Source: Sphingobium sp. SYK-6
GTDB lineage: Bacteria > Pseudomonadota > Alphaproteobacteria > Sphingomonadales > Sphingomonadaceae
Assembly (NCBI RefSeq): GCF_000283515.1
Contig: NC_015976.1
Span: forward strand, 2,636,501 to 2,700,500
Direction of reading: 5' to 3'
Length of the DNA: 64,000 nt
The stretch's first letter is position 1, and every line of letters starts with the position of its first letter. A program made the position numbers and the translations under genes. Positions 8,700-21,077 of this stretch are shown piece after piece. Under the pieces are notes generated by a model that saw nothing but the letters and a program-made list of their open reading frames with translations, was not told the origin of the DNA and did no database searches.

Positions 8700-11102
8700 A
8701 TGAAGACATTGCTTGTTGCACCAGCGATTCTTCTCGCATCCACCAGCGCCTTCGCGCAGGGCACCCAGCCGCAAGGCTCCACCACCACCGCCGACACCTA
8801 TGGCGACGAGATCATCGTCACGGCCCAGAAGCGCGAGCAGTCGCTTCAGGACGTGAGCGCCGCCGTGAGCGCGCTCAGCGCGGACCGCATCGTCAATGCG
8901 GGCGTGAGCAGCATCTCCGACCTGCAGACCATCGTCCCCTCCGTGAACTTCGGCAGCGACTTCAACCAGGCGAAGATCTTCATTCGCGGCGTGGGCGCCA
9001 ACACGTCGACCACCGGCAGCTCGACCGGCGTCGCCTTCCATGTCGACGGCGCCTATGTGGCGCGCGCGGAAGCGCAGCTGACCTCGCTGTTCGACCTTGA
9101 GCGCCTCGAAGTGCTGCGCGGCCCCCAGGGCACGCTCTACGGCCGCAATGCCGTGGGCGGCTCGATCAACGTCATCACGGCCAAGCCCACCGCCACGCTG
9201 CAGGGCTATGGCCGCTTTTCCTACGGCAACTACAATGCCCTGACCGCGGAAGCGGCGGTGAGCGGACCGATCACCGACAGCATCCGCGCCCGCCTCGCGA
9301 TCAAGACCGAGGATCGGGACGGCTTCGGCATGAATCCGGTCTCCGGCAAGGATGTCGACGATCTCAACCGGCGGATGGGCCGTGCGCAGATTGAGTTCGA
9401 CCTCGGGCCGGAAGCCTCGCTGCTGCTCGCCGGCGAATATTTCCGCCAGAGCGACGCATCCGGCGCGATCCATTATCTGCGCGCGTCCTTCCCGGGCGTG
9501 GCGCGCCTCGCACCGCTCGGCGTGGGCGGCTATGCCACGCATCCGCGCGACCTCGCGACCGAATCCGATCCCGGCACCGAGACCGAGACCTATGCCTTCA
9601 CCGGCACGCTCGAAGTGCCGCTGAACGATGCCCTCACGATCAGCAACATCGCGAATTACCGCTCGTTCAAGAGCTCGCTGTTCCAGGACCTCGACCTGTC
9701 CGCCGTCATCGACAGCCTGCCGACCAACGGCCAGGCAACGACCGTGCAGGAGCGCCGCATCGACAGCAAGCAGTGGAGCAACGAGCTGCGGCTGGGCCTG
9801 AGCTCGGAGTGGATCAACGGCACCATCGGCGTCTTCTACTTCCATGAGCGTCAGCGCCCGATCGACAATGTCGGCCTGCAGAACCGCAACGGCATGGCGC
9901 AGAACATCGCCGTGCTGGAAGCTGCCGGCATCAGTCTCGCTGAAGCCTATAATCTGTGCGGCTACTCGCCCGACGGCGTGACCGGCGGCAGCACGATCAT
10001 CGCGCCCAAACGCGTGTGCACCAAGTCCAACCTGTCGACGGACGCCTTCTCCATCTTCGGCCAGTATGCCATCGGCCTTGGCATGTTCGGGGATGCGCTC
10101 TCCGCCTTCACGGTCAAGCTCGGCGGGCGCTGGAGCAGCGAGCATGTGGAATCGGAAAACCCGTCGATCATCATCACGCGCAATGGCCTTGGCCCCATCG
10201 TGCGCCACACGCCGGAAAGCACGCATGTCGAGAAGACGTTCCGCGACTTCACGCCGGAAGCGGGCATCGAGTGGAAGGCCAGCGACGACATCCTCGTCTA
10301 TTACACCTACTCGGAAGGCTTCAAGGCGGGCTCCGGCGAGAATGCCTCGGGCAGCCGCACCATCGTGGACCCCGAGACGATCACCAACCACGAAGTCGGC
10401 ATCAAGGCGAGCTTCGGCCGCATGCTCACGGTCAATCTCTCCGGCTACAGCTACACGCTGGACGGCCTGCAGCTGAACAAGACGATCGCCGGTGGCCCCA
10501 GCGGCTACACGACGATCTTCGAGAATGCGGCCAAGACCCGCGCCAAGGGCATCGAGATGGATGTGCTGCTGCGCCCTGCTCGCGGCCTGCGCCTGAGCGG
10601 CGCGGTGTCCTACACGGACGCCCACTTCGTCGACTATCTGACGCTCGATCCGCTCAATCCCGCCAACATCGCCGGCGGCACGCCCTATGATCCGGTGACC
10701 AATCCCGACCCGACCGCCTTCGGTGCGCCGGGCGGCGGCGAGATCCAGCTCGCGGGCAACGACACGCGCAACAGCCCGCGCTGGTCGTGGAACGTCCATG
10801 GGGAATATGACGTGGTTGCGCCGGTCGGCACCTTCACGCCGAGCGTCGACGTCTCGTACAAGAGCCGCACATATTTCAGCGAGTATATGCGGGAGATCGA
10901 GAGCAGCGCGGCTTATGCCATGGTCGACGCCTCGCTGGCCTATGAGACCAACGACGGGCGCATCCGGGCGCAGCTCTGGGCGAAGAACCTGTTCGACGTG
11001 TTCCGGCCGAGCAGCACCTTCGCGCTCGCAACGGGCCGCCTGATCGGCGTCACCTGGCTGCCGCCGCGCACTTATGGCGTGTCGATCGGCTACAAGTTCT
11101 GA
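8700..11102 (+). CDS. TonB-dependent outer-membrane receptor
   Basis: An 800-aa outer-membrane active transporter energised by TonB-ExbBD. It has a signal peptide (MKTLLVAPAILLASTSAFAQ), a TonB-box-like 'DEIIVTAQKREQ' near residue 40, a plug domain with 'IRGVGANTS' and 'LEVLRGPQGTLYGRNAVGGSINVIT', and a 22-strand barrel ending in the outer-membrane signature 'YGVSIGYKF' with a C-terminal Phe. GAGGAGAGAGACC precedes the ATG at 8700; longer in-frame starts are not supported. The substrate cannot be told from sequence. Sphingomonads use such receptors for siderophores, cobalamin and also aromatic compounds. It stands alone, followed by a terminator. Confidence 0.93.
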   Translation: MKTLLVAPAILLASTSAFAQGTQPQGSTTTADTYGDEIIVTAQKREQSLQDVSAAVSALSADRIVNAGVSSISDLQTIVPSVNFGSDFNQAKIFIRGVGANTSTTGSSTGVAFHVDGAYVARAEAQLTSLFDLERLEVLRGPQGTLYGRNAVGGSINVITAKPTATLQGYGRFSYGNYNALTAEAAVSGPITDSIRARLAIKTEDRDGFGMNPVSGKDVDDLNRRMGRAQIEFDLGPEASLLLAGEYFRQSDASGAIHYLRASFPGVARLAPLGVGGYATHPRDLATESDPGTETETYAFTGTLEVPLNDALTISNIANYRSFKSSLFQDLDLSAVIDSLPTNGQATTVQERRIDSKQWSNELRLGLSSEWINGTIGVFYFHERQRPIDNVGLQNRNGMAQNIAVLEAAGISLAEAYNLCGYSPDGVTGGSTIIAPKRVCTKSNLSTDAFSIFGQYAIGLGMFGDALSAFTVKLGGRWSSEHVESENPSIIITRNGLGPIVRHTPESTHVEKTFRDFTPEAGIEWKASDDILVYYTYSEGFKAGSGENASGSRTIVDPETITNHEVGIKASFGRMLTVNLSGYSYTLDGLQLNKTIAGGPSGYTTIFENAAKTRAKGIEMDVLLRPARGLRLSGAVSYTDAHFVDYLTLDPLNPANIAGGTPYDPVTNPDPTAFGAPGGGEIQLAGNDTRNSPRWSWNVHGEYDVVAPVGTFTPSVDVSYKSRTYFSEYMREIESSAAYAMVDASLAYETNDGRIRAQLWAKNLFDVFRPSSTFALATGRLIGVTWLPPRTYGVSIGYKF

Positions 11103-11109
11103 CGACGGA

Positions 11110-11144
11110 ATTCCCGGGCGGCGTTCTTCGCGTCGCCCGGGAAT
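11110..11144 (+). terminator. Terminator hairpin after the TonB receptor gene
   Basis: Near-perfect 14-bp arms (ATTCCCGGGCGGCG and CGTCGCCCGGGAAT, one mismatch) around a TTCTTCG loop, 7 bp after the stop codon. T-rich sequence downstream is weak. Confidence 0.7.
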
Positions 11145-11340
11145 GATTCATCCGGCGCTCTGCAGACGCCGTGGCCGACTACCGCCAGAAACCCCACGAC
11201 TGGCGGCAGTGCCCTTTCACGCTTTCATGTGATGCTTCTCGCACGGGCGAGACAGGCTGTCGGTGCGCGCTTCCCCTTCGGATGAAGGCGCTCTTCCGGC
11301 AGCGATCAGCCGCCGGGCACCTCAGCGGCGATGGAAGGCT

Positions 11341-11892
11341 TCAGCCCCCGAGCTTGTCAATCTTGGCATTGAGCGCCGCCAGCTGCGCCTTGAGCTCGGC
11401 GACCTCGTCCGTGGCCGTCTCGGCCTTCGGCTTGACGGCGCCACCGGGCTTGAAGGCATTTGCGGCGGCATTCAGCATTTCCATGTTCCGCTTGGCAATC
11501 TCCGCGAAGGGGCCGCCGGCAAACGCGCCCTGCATGGCTTCCTGAAACTGCTGCTGGTTCTTGCGGAAGGCTTCCATGCTCGCTTCGAGATATTGCGGCA
11601 CCATCGACTGCATGGAATCGCCATAGAGCGATATGAGCTGGCGCAGGAAGCTGACCGGCAGCAGGTTCTCGCCCCGCTGCTCTTCCTCCATGATGATCTG
11701 GGTCAGCACGCTGTGCGTGATGTCTTCCCCGGACTTGGCGTCCACGACGACGAAGTCGCGGCCTTCCCGGGTCATCTGCGAAAGAAGTTCTAGCGTGATA
11801 TAACTGGAGGTTTCCGTGTCATAGAGGCGGCGGTTGGCGTACTTCTTGATGACAATGGTACCTGATTCGCCACCCGATTTCGTCCGCGCCAT
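11341..11892 (-). CDS. phaR: Polyhydroxyalkanoate synthesis repressor
   Basis: A DNA- and PHA-binding repressor of phasin and PHA genes; when polymer granules form they titrate the protein off its operators. The 183-aa protein has the PHB/PHA accumulation regulator DNA-binding domain at the N-terminus ('IVIKKYANRRLYDTETSSYI') and the PHB_acc domain after it ('ITHSVLTQIIMEEEQRGENL', 'QYLEASMEAFRKNQQQFQ'), ending in a helical, probably coiled-coil tail. The ATG at 11892 has GGAGG 7 nt upstream. It is divergent from the PhaC-like hydrolase and near phaA. Likely targets in this window are the phasin and phaC at 41.4-44 kb. Confidence 0.95.
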   Translation of the reverse strand: MARTKSGGESGTIVIKKYANRRLYDTETSSYITLELLSQMTREGRDFVVVDAKSGEDITHSVLTQIIMEEEQRGENLLPVSFLRQLISLYGDSMQSMVPQYLEASMEAFRKNQQQFQEAMQGAFAGGPFAEIAKRNMEMLNAAANAFKPGGAVKPKAETATDEVAELKAQLAALNAKIDKLGG

Positions 11893-11995
11893 ATCTGATC
11901 CTCCAACCTCCGGAGGCCGCAGCATAGCATCGATTCTTTCCGCATCGCAACATGGACCGCGTCCGCTCCCGCTGTTTCTTTCCATTTTGTGGTCC

Positions 11996-13018
11996 GTGAC
12001 GGCACAGGATGCCGAATTGCGGCGACGCGCCTTCGCCGGCCTGCGGCGATATCAGAGCGCGCCGCGGCGGATCGAGCCCGATCCTCCAAGCCCCGTTGCG
12101 CAACATGGACGCGCCACCTTGCTCACGCGAAACGGCGATGCACAACAGGGCGCGAGGCCGGAAAGCGGGCGATCGCCGGTGATCCTCGTGCCCTCGCTCA
12201 TCAATCCGCCCGATGTGCTGGACCTGACGCCGCGGCGGTCATTGCTGCGCTTCCTGCTGCGCGAAGGGCATGACGCCTATCTGCTGGACTGGGGACATCC
12301 CTCGCAGGCCGATGCACCAAGCGACTTGGCCGATCATGTCGAGGCGCTGCTGCTGCCGCTGGCCACGCGATGGGAACGGCCGCCGCTGCTCGTGGGCTAT
12401 TGCCTGGGCGGCACGCTCGCTCTGGGTGCGGCTGCCCGGCTCGCCGCGCAGGGCCGACCCGCGGCAGGCGTCGCGACCATCGCCGCGCCATGGGACTTCT
12501 CCCGCTATGACGAAGCCTTCCGCACCCGGCTGGCGGCGACATGGGACAATGCCCGGGCCGGCTGCGAAGCGCTTGGGCTCGTGCCGATGGAAGTTTTCCA
12601 GTCGGGTTTCTGGTCGCTCGATCCCGAGCGCACGATCGCCAAATATGCAAAGTTCGGCGAGATGGAGGAAGATACCCCCGCTTATCACGGCTTCATCGCG
12701 CTGGAGGACTGGGCCAATGAAGGCGCGCCACTGACGCTCGGGGCCGGCCGTGATCTTGCGGAACGATGCTACGGCGCCAATATGACAGGGGGCGGCGCGT
12801 GGTCGATCAACGGCACGCGCGTCGATCCGGCGGCGCTGGACTGCCCGACGCTCGCGGTGGCGTCCACCACGGACCGGATCGTCCCCGCGACGACCACGCC
12901 ACCCGCCGGCGAACGCATCGACCTCGCGCTCGGCCATGTCGGCATGATGATCGGCGGACGGGCGCAGGAAAGCCTCTGGAGAGGACTGAGCGACTGGCTT
13001 TCACGCTGCGGCGGCTGA
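11996..13018 (+). CDS. Short PhaC-like alpha/beta hydrolase with cysteine nucleophile
   Basis: About 340 aa and homologous to the catalytic domain of PHA synthases. It has a Cys-type lipase box (GYCLGGTL, Cys near residue 136), an acid region 'STTDRIVP' and a histidine region 'LGHVGMMIGG', arranged as in PhaC. The roughly 200-residue N-terminal domain of class I PhaC is absent. The start is uncertain. No ATG exists downstream of the phaR start region; GTG at 11996 is given, but the conserved-looking 'LPLFLSILW' just upstream suggests TTG 11987 or ATG 11855 (which would overlap phaR) as alternatives. Position between phaR and phaA suggests a PHA-related role, such as granule-associated polymerase-like protein, thioesterase or depolymerase. 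Confidence 0.75.
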   Translation: MTAQDAELRRRAFAGLRRYQSAPRRIEPDPPSPVAQHGRATLLTRNGDAQQGARPESGRSPVILVPSLINPPDVLDLTPRRSLLRFLLREGHDAYLLDWGHPSQADAPSDLADHVEALLLPLATRWERPPLLVGYCLGGTLALGAAARLAAQGRPAAGVATIAAPWDFSRYDEAFRTRLAATWDNARAGCEALGLVPMEVFQSGFWSLDPERTIAKYAKFGEMEEDTPAYHGFIALEDWANEGAPLTLGAGRDLAERCYGANMTGGGAWSINGTRVDPAALDCPTLAVASTTDRIVPATTTPPAGERIDLALGHVGMMIGGRAQESLWRGLSDWLSRCGG

Positions 13019-13095
13019 TGCTACAGGCGCCCGCGGACGACTGACACGCGCGCGGGCATGCCCTGCCCGCGCCTCAACCAAGGGATTCGTCAAGC

Positions 13096-14268
<1,173 letters not shown>

Positions 14269-14277
14269 AGGCGGATC

Positions 14278-14304
14278 GCGCCGGGGATCCCTGATTCCCG
14301 GCGC
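14278..14304 (+). terminator. Terminator hairpin after phaA
   Basis: Perfect 8-bp arms GCGCCGGG and CCCGGCGC begin 9 bp past the stop codon, followed by TTGTCC. Good stem, weak T-tract. Confidence 0.6.
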
Positions 14305-14523
14305 TTGTCCACCGACCTGAATAGCAGGGCCAGACCCCGCCATCCTTTTCCGGACAATTCTGCTCGCGGCCGCCGGAAAGCGACCTGTGGCATTCCGCAA
14401 ACAAAGTGAGCGGCATTGCCTGTACAAGCGCCGCGCAGAATATCTTTTTTAGTTCTGCTTTCTAGCCAACGCAGTTACAAGCGAAGTGGAACATAACGAA
14501 TCAATGGACGGGAGTGCTCGTCT

Positions 14524-15993
14524 ATGCTGCCTGGTTCGACCGACGGCGACGTCACGCAAGTACAGAAGCTCGATCGGCTTCAGGCGATCATTGCTTCTGC
14601 CATGGATGCGATCATCAGCATCGATGCCGCGCAGCGCGTGATCTTTTTCAATCCCGCCGCCGAGCAGATGTTCGGCATTTCAGCGCCTGAAGCCATGGGT
14701 GCGCCGATCGAGCAGTTCATTCCGGAACGTTTCCGTGCGGGCCATGCGGCACATATCGTCCGCTTTGCCACGACCGGGGAGACCGGACGGCGCATGGGCG
14801 CGCTCGGCGCCATCAGCGCCCTGCGCGCGAATGGCGAGGAATTCCCCGTCGAGGCATCGATCTCGCAAGCCCAGGTGGGCGGCGAGCGCCTCTCGACCGT
14901 GATCCTGCGCGACATCACAGAACGAAAGGCCAATGAGGAAGCCCAGGCCTTGCTGGCCCGGGAAGTCGATCACCGGGCCAAGAACATCCTCGCGATCGTG
15001 TCCTCCCTCGTGTCACTCACCGAGGCCCCGACGCGCGAGGCTTATGCCGAATCGCTGGCAGGGCGCATCGCCGCCATGTCCCGCGCCCACGGCCTGCTGG
15101 CACGCGGACGCTGGAAAGGTGCGTCCCTGCGTCAGGTGGCGGACGACGAGCTCGGCACCTATGCCGATCTGGCGAACTTCACTTGCGAGGGTCCGGACGT
15201 CAAGCTCTCGCCCCGGGCGGTCCAGCCGGTGGGCATGCTCATCCACGAGCTGGCCACCAACGCCGTCAAATATGGCGCGCTGTCCATGTACAATGGCCAT
15301 GTCCATCTCAGCTGGCAGCAGGTGCCTGGGAACGGCATCCATCTGAGCTGGCAGGAAAGCGGCGGCCCGCCGGTAACCGCCCCGGCGGAAATGGGTTTCG
15401 GCACCAACCTGATCCAGCAGATCGTGGACAATCAGCTCTGCGGTGACTTTGAGCATCATTGGGCCCGCGATGGCTATCGCCTGGAACTGAATCTGCCGGA
15501 GAGCGTTTTGCAAATCGGCACGGAGAGACGGCCGAGAGAAGGCAGGCCTGCAATGGGGGAACCGGTAAGACAGGAAGGCGCGTCCCAGCGCACTGACGAC
15601 AGCGAGAAACTCGGCACGTTGCTCATCGTCGAGGACGAACCGCTGCTCGCGATGCAGATGTCCAAGTCACTGGAGGAGTATGGTTGGTCCGTTGTCGGCG
15701 TGGCCGGTTCCATCGAGGACGCCAATCGCATTCTTTCCGAAAAGAGCCGGCCGGATGTGGCCATACTGGATGTCGATCTCGGCGGAATGCCGGTGTTTCC
15801 CTTGGCGCGCTCCTTGCGGCGCCTCGGCATCCCCTTCCTGTTCTGCACCGGCTACGAGGATCTTGGCTACAGCCAGGAATTCGCCAATTGCCGCGCGATC
15901 AGGAAGCCGGCGACGGTGCTGCAGCTGATCCGCGGGTTGCGGGAAGCCGTGCGCGGGGCGCATGGCACCCTGACCATGGCGCCCAGCTCCTGA
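14524..15993 (+). CDS. PAS-HWE histidine kinase with C-terminal receiver domain (hybrid)
   Basis: A 489-aa soluble sensor kinase. The order is a PAS domain (~15-140, 'AMDAIISIDAAQRVIFFNPAAEQMF'); an HWE/HisKA_2 kinase (~145-340) with phosphoacceptor His at ~150 in 'EVDHRAKNIL', N-box 'HELATNAVKYGALS' and a W-x-E motif ('SWQESGG'); and a receiver domain (~360-480) with acidic pocket 'IVEDEP', phosphoacceptor Asp in 'AILDVDL' (~415) and conserved Lys in 'RKP'. No membrane segment is seen, so it senses a cytoplasmic signal or ligand. HWE kinases in alphaproteobacteria often serve light, stress or general stress (PhyR) signalling. No separate response regulator gene is adjacent. Confidence 0.9.
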   Translation: MLPGSTDGDVTQVQKLDRLQAIIASAMDAIISIDAAQRVIFFNPAAEQMFGISAPEAMGAPIEQFIPERFRAGHAAHIVRFATTGETGRRMGALGAISALRANGEEFPVEASISQAQVGGERLSTVILRDITERKANEEAQALLAREVDHRAKNILAIVSSLVSLTEAPTREAYAESLAGRIAAMSRAHGLLARGRWKGASLRQVADDELGTYADLANFTCEGPDVKLSPRAVQPVGMLIHELATNAVKYGALSMYNGHVHLSWQQVPGNGIHLSWQESGGPPVTAPAEMGFGTNLIQQIVDNQLCGDFEHHWARDGYRLELNLPESVLQIGTERRPREGRPAMGEPVRQEGASQRTDDSEKLGTLLIVEDEPLLAMQMSKSLEEYGWSVVGVAGSIEDANRILSEKSRPDVAILDVDLGGMPVFPLARSLRRLGIPFLFCTGYEDLGYSQEFANCRAIRKPATVLQLIRGLREAVRGAHGTLTMAPSS

Positions 15994-17040
15994 TCAGCGC
16001 CAGACGCGCTCGTAGCGCGCGCCAAGGCCCGTCAACAACTCATATTGCGAGAGACCGGACTGGGCCGCCGCCAGCGTCAGATCATAGTCCAGCTCCACCC
16101 AGTCCCCCTCGCCCAGCGAAGGCACCTGGCTGACATCGACGATCAGGAGATCCATCGAGACGCGGCCGAGCACGGGCAGGCGCACGCCGTCGGCAAGCGC
16201 CGCGCCGGTAGAGGAGAAACCACGCAGATAGCCGTCCGCATAGCCGACGTTCAGCACCGCCACCTCCCGCTGATCGGGCGCGCGGAACGTCGCGCCATAG
16301 CCGACGATCGCACCACTCTTCACGGTTCGCCGCTGGAGGATCTGGGCACGCGGCCGCACGACCTGCGCGAGATGACCCGCCGCCTCCGGGCGCGGCACGC
16401 CGCCATAAAGCGCGAGGCCGGGCCGCGTGAGGTCGAAATGATAATCCGGTCCGAGCAGGATGCCGGCACTGTTGGCGAGGCTCAGGCGCTTCGCCGGCAC
16501 CCGCGCCGCCACGTCATGAAACAGCGCGCACTGCGCCGCATTGAGCGGATGATCCTCGTCGGCGCAGGCCAGATGGCTCAGCAGCGTCTCGATTTCGAGC
16601 CCTTCCAGAAGATCGGCGGAGATATCCTGCGGATCGAGGCCCAGCCGGCTCATTCCGGTATCGACCATGAGGTCGCAGGGCCCGCCCCCGGCCGCTTTCC
16701 AGCGTGCGACCTGCCCGACACTGTTGAGCACCGGGCGCACCGGACAACCGCGCGCAAAAGCCATGTCCTCGGCGCGAACGCCATGCAGGACGGAAAGCGA
16801 GGCATCGCCCCGATGCGGCATCAGCGCTGCGGCTTCCCGCCAAGTCGCCACGAAGAAATCGCGGCAACCGGCAGCCTTCAGGTGCCTCATGACCTCGATG
16901 GCGCCGAGGCCATAGCCATTCGCCTTGATGGCCGCGCCGCAGCGGGCATCGCCGCTCCGCCGCGCGAGCCACTGCCAGTTGGACTTGAGCGCGGCACTGT
17001 CCAGATGCAGCGCGAGCGGCGCAGATGGAAGCTCGGTCAT
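15994..17040 (-). CDS. alr: Alanine racemase
   Basis: A PLP enzyme that interconverts L- and D-alanine for peptidoglycan. The 348-aa protein starts at MTELPSAPL (17040). The PLP-lysine is in 'AAIKANGYGLG' (~37), a variant of the usual KANAYGHG. The catalytic Tyr is in 'VGYGATFRAP', and 'GRVSMDLLIVDV' and 'ELLTGLGARYERVW' are typical of the C-terminal beta domain. The N-terminal extension to 17103 would overlap the transporter's 3' end and is not conserved-looking. It lies 10 bp downstream of the MHS transporter gene on the same strand and may be cotranscribed. Confidence 0.93.
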   Translation of the reverse strand: MTELPSAPLALHLDSAALKSNWQWLARRSGDARCGAAIKANGYGLGAIEVMRHLKAAGCRDFFVATWREAAALMPHRGDASLSVLHGVRAEDMAFARGCPVRPVLNSVGQVARWKAAGGGPCDLMVDTGMSRLGLDPQDISADLLEGLEIETLLSHLACADEDHPLNAAQCALFHDVAARVPAKRLSLANSAGILLGPDYHFDLTRPGLALYGGVPRPEAAGHLAQVVRPRAQILQRRTVKSGAIVGYGATFRAPDQREVAVLNVGYADGYLRGFSSTGAALADGVRLPVLGRVSMDLLIVDVSQVPSLGEGDWVELDYDLTLAAAQSGLSQYELLTGLGARYERVWR

Positions 17041-17050
17041 CGATGGGGCG

Positions 17051-18667
17051 TTAGCGCGCGCCGCTCCCTGCGTCGAGATCATTCCGCCAGGAGCGCCCTG
17101 CACCCCACAGGATCACAACGAGCGCTAGCGCCACCACGCCGAGCGTATACCAGAGGCCCGCATAAGGATCGCCCGTCCGCGCCACGATATAGCTCGCGAT
17201 GAAGGGCTGGAACCCGCCGAAATAGCCGGTGCCCACATGATAGGGGATGGAAAGCGAGCTGTAGCGCACGGCGGGAGGGAACATCTCGCTGAGCAGCGCC
17301 GCCACCGGGCCGTAAGTCATGCCGGAGAGCAGGCTCAGCCCGACGACGCCGAGCATGATGATGAGCAGGCTGCGCAGCGGCGGGGTCTGCGGCGTGAGGT
17401 CATAGCCGGCAACATCGAGCGCGGCGTCCATCCCCTCTCCCTCCGGATCTGCAACGACGGTGCCGCCCACGGTCACGCGCAGCTCCTTGCCATGCTGGAC
17501 CGTATAAGAAAGGCCCTTTGCCGTCAGCCGGTCCAGCACCCGGCTGCAGGGTGTCGCCTGCCCCCCGCTTGCGAAGGGGTCGTAGCGGCATTGCGCGCCC
17601 GTCACGACGATGGGCGCACGTGCGCTCGTCGCCGCCAGCGCGGGATTGGCCTGGCTGCCGATCAGCCAGAAGGCAGGCACGAGCAGCACGAGAGTCAGCG
17701 CATATCCGATAGCGATGACGCGCCTGCGGCCCCATGTATCGGACAGATGGCCGAACAGGATGAACCAGACCGATCCGATCAGGGCGGCCAGCGCCACGAT
17801 CACCTGCGCCGTCGTCGCGGAGACCTTCATCGGCCCCTGGAGGAAGGAGAGTACGGAGAACATCGAGGTGTACCAGATCACCGTCAGCCCCGCCGCCACG
17901 CCGAACAGGGCGACAAACAGGCGCCGCCCGTTGCCGGGATAGGTGAAGCTCTCAACGAAGGGATTGCGCGCCATCCGCCCTTCCGCCCGCATCTCCTCGA
18001 ACACCGGGCTTTCGCGCAGCTTGCTGCGCATCCAGACTGAGATGACGAGAAGGACGATGGACAGCAGGAACGGCACGCGCCAGCCCCAGGCATCCCATGT
18101 CGCGGCCGACATGACGCCCTTGACCCCAAGCACGACGAACAGCGACAGGACGAAACCGCCCGCCACTGCCGCCTGGATGAAGCTCGTGTAGAAGCCAGCG
18201 CGTCCCTGCGGCGCATGCTCGGCCACGAAGACCGCCGCGCCGCCATATTCCCCGCCCAGCGCGAGGCCCTGGCAGATGCGCAGAAGGATGATGAGGACTG
18301 GCGCGGCCAGCCCGATCGTCTCGGCCGACGGCACAAGACCGACGCCTGCCGTCGCAACGCCCATCAGCACGATCGTCACGAGGAAAGTATATTTCCGGCC
18401 CAGCCTGTCGCCGAGATAGCCGAATATGATCGCGCCCAGGGGGCGGAAGCCGAAGCCGATCGCGAAGCCCGCCCAGGCAAGCAGGGTCTGCAGCGTCTCG
18501 CTGCCGGTCGGGAAGAAGACCCGCCCGATGATGCCGCTGGCCGCCAGGGTCCCGTAGATGAAGAAATCATACCATTCGAACATGGTGCCGAGCGACGAAG
18601 CGCCGATCACCAGCGGAATGGATTGCGTCGTCTCGCCGGTCTCCCCCTGCGCCGCAGCCGTTGCCAT
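17051..18667 (-). CDS. MFS transporter, metabolite:H+ symporter type, with periplasmic insertion
   Basis: A 538-aa inner-membrane transporter with 12 predicted helices. The MHS/ProP-shikimate-type signature is strong: 'GTMFEWYDFFIYGTLA', 'GYLGDRLGRKYTF', 'ICQGLALGGEYGGAAVFVAEHAP' and 'GHLSDTWGRRRVIAIGYAL'. An extra segment of about 80 residues (roughly 355-435, polar, with two cysteines) interrupts the fold in the second half between two helices. The ATG at 18667 has GGAGGGGAC before it. The substrate is probably a carboxylate or amino-acid derivative, not determinable here. It lies 85 bp downstream of pccA and 10 bp upstream of alr. Confidence 0.88.
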   Translation of the reverse strand: MATAAAQGETGETTQSIPLVIGASSLGTMFEWYDFFIYGTLAASGIIGRVFFPTGSETLQTLLAWAGFAIGFGFRPLGAIIFGYLGDRLGRKYTFLVTIVLMGVATAGVGLVPSAETIGLAAPVLIILLRICQGLALGGEYGGAAVFVAEHAPQGRAGFYTSFIQAAVAGGFVLSLFVVLGVKGVMSAATWDAWGWRVPFLLSIVLLVISVWMRSKLRESPVFEEMRAEGRMARNPFVESFTYPGNGRRLFVALFGVAAGLTVIWYTSMFSVLSFLQGPMKVSATTAQVIVALAALIGSVWFILFGHLSDTWGRRRVIAIGYALTLVLLVPAFWLIGSQANPALAATSARAPIVVTGAQCRYDPFASGGQATPCSRVLDRLTAKGLSYTVQHGKELRVTVGGTVVADPEGEGMDAALDVAGYDLTPQTPPLRSLLIIMLGVVGLSLLSGMTYGPVAALLSEMFPPAVRYSSLSIPYHVGTGYFGGFQPFIASYIVARTGDPYAGLWYTLGVVALALVVILWGAGRSWRNDLDAGSGAR

Positions 18668-18752
18668 GTCCCCTCCATTCCCCTGCCCCGTCGCGACTTC
18701 TACGGGAGTTAAGGCGGGTTGTGAACGCCTCGCGACGCTCGGCCGGAAGGCC

Positions 18753-20822
<2,070 letters not shown>

Positions 20823-20973
20823 GGCAGCTTCCGTCCTCGAACAATGCGATGGATCGCCAGGGAGCCCGCTCCGGACACCAAAGGTGCGCCCCGCGTCATG
20901 AGCAACATGATAAAACTGACCCTGGGCACTGCGATTCAGCGACCGCCAGCCACGCCGCCGCTTCCCCGTCCGT

Positions 20974-21058
20974 CGTCATGCCGGACTTGATCCGGCATCC
21001 CGCTTTCTTGCCACGCGACATCAAGGAAGCTGGACTGCGGATCAAGTCCGGAGTGACG
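20974..21058. repeat. REP-like inverted repeat between bioB and pccA
   Basis: Two 21-bp arms, CGTCATGCCGGACTTGATCC(G) at 20974-20994 and its near-complement at 21038-21058 (19 of 21 positions), flank a 43-bp spacer. Each arm also has internal dyad symmetry (CCGGACTTGATCCGG). From memory, this 'GGACTTGATCCGG' type is a common interspersed palindrome in sphingomonad genomes. It lies in the 255-bp intergenic gap, where it could form a large hairpin in the bioB-pccA transcript. Confidence 0.75.
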
Positions 21059-21077
21059 AAGAAGGTGCGGGGGAGCC

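Noticed and set aside
14488..14512. A GGAAC sequence 36 bp before the hybrid kinase start, tested as an EcfG (general stress) promoter
   Set aside because: At a spacing of 16 nt the second element would be CGGG rather than CGTT, so the match is too poor to call.
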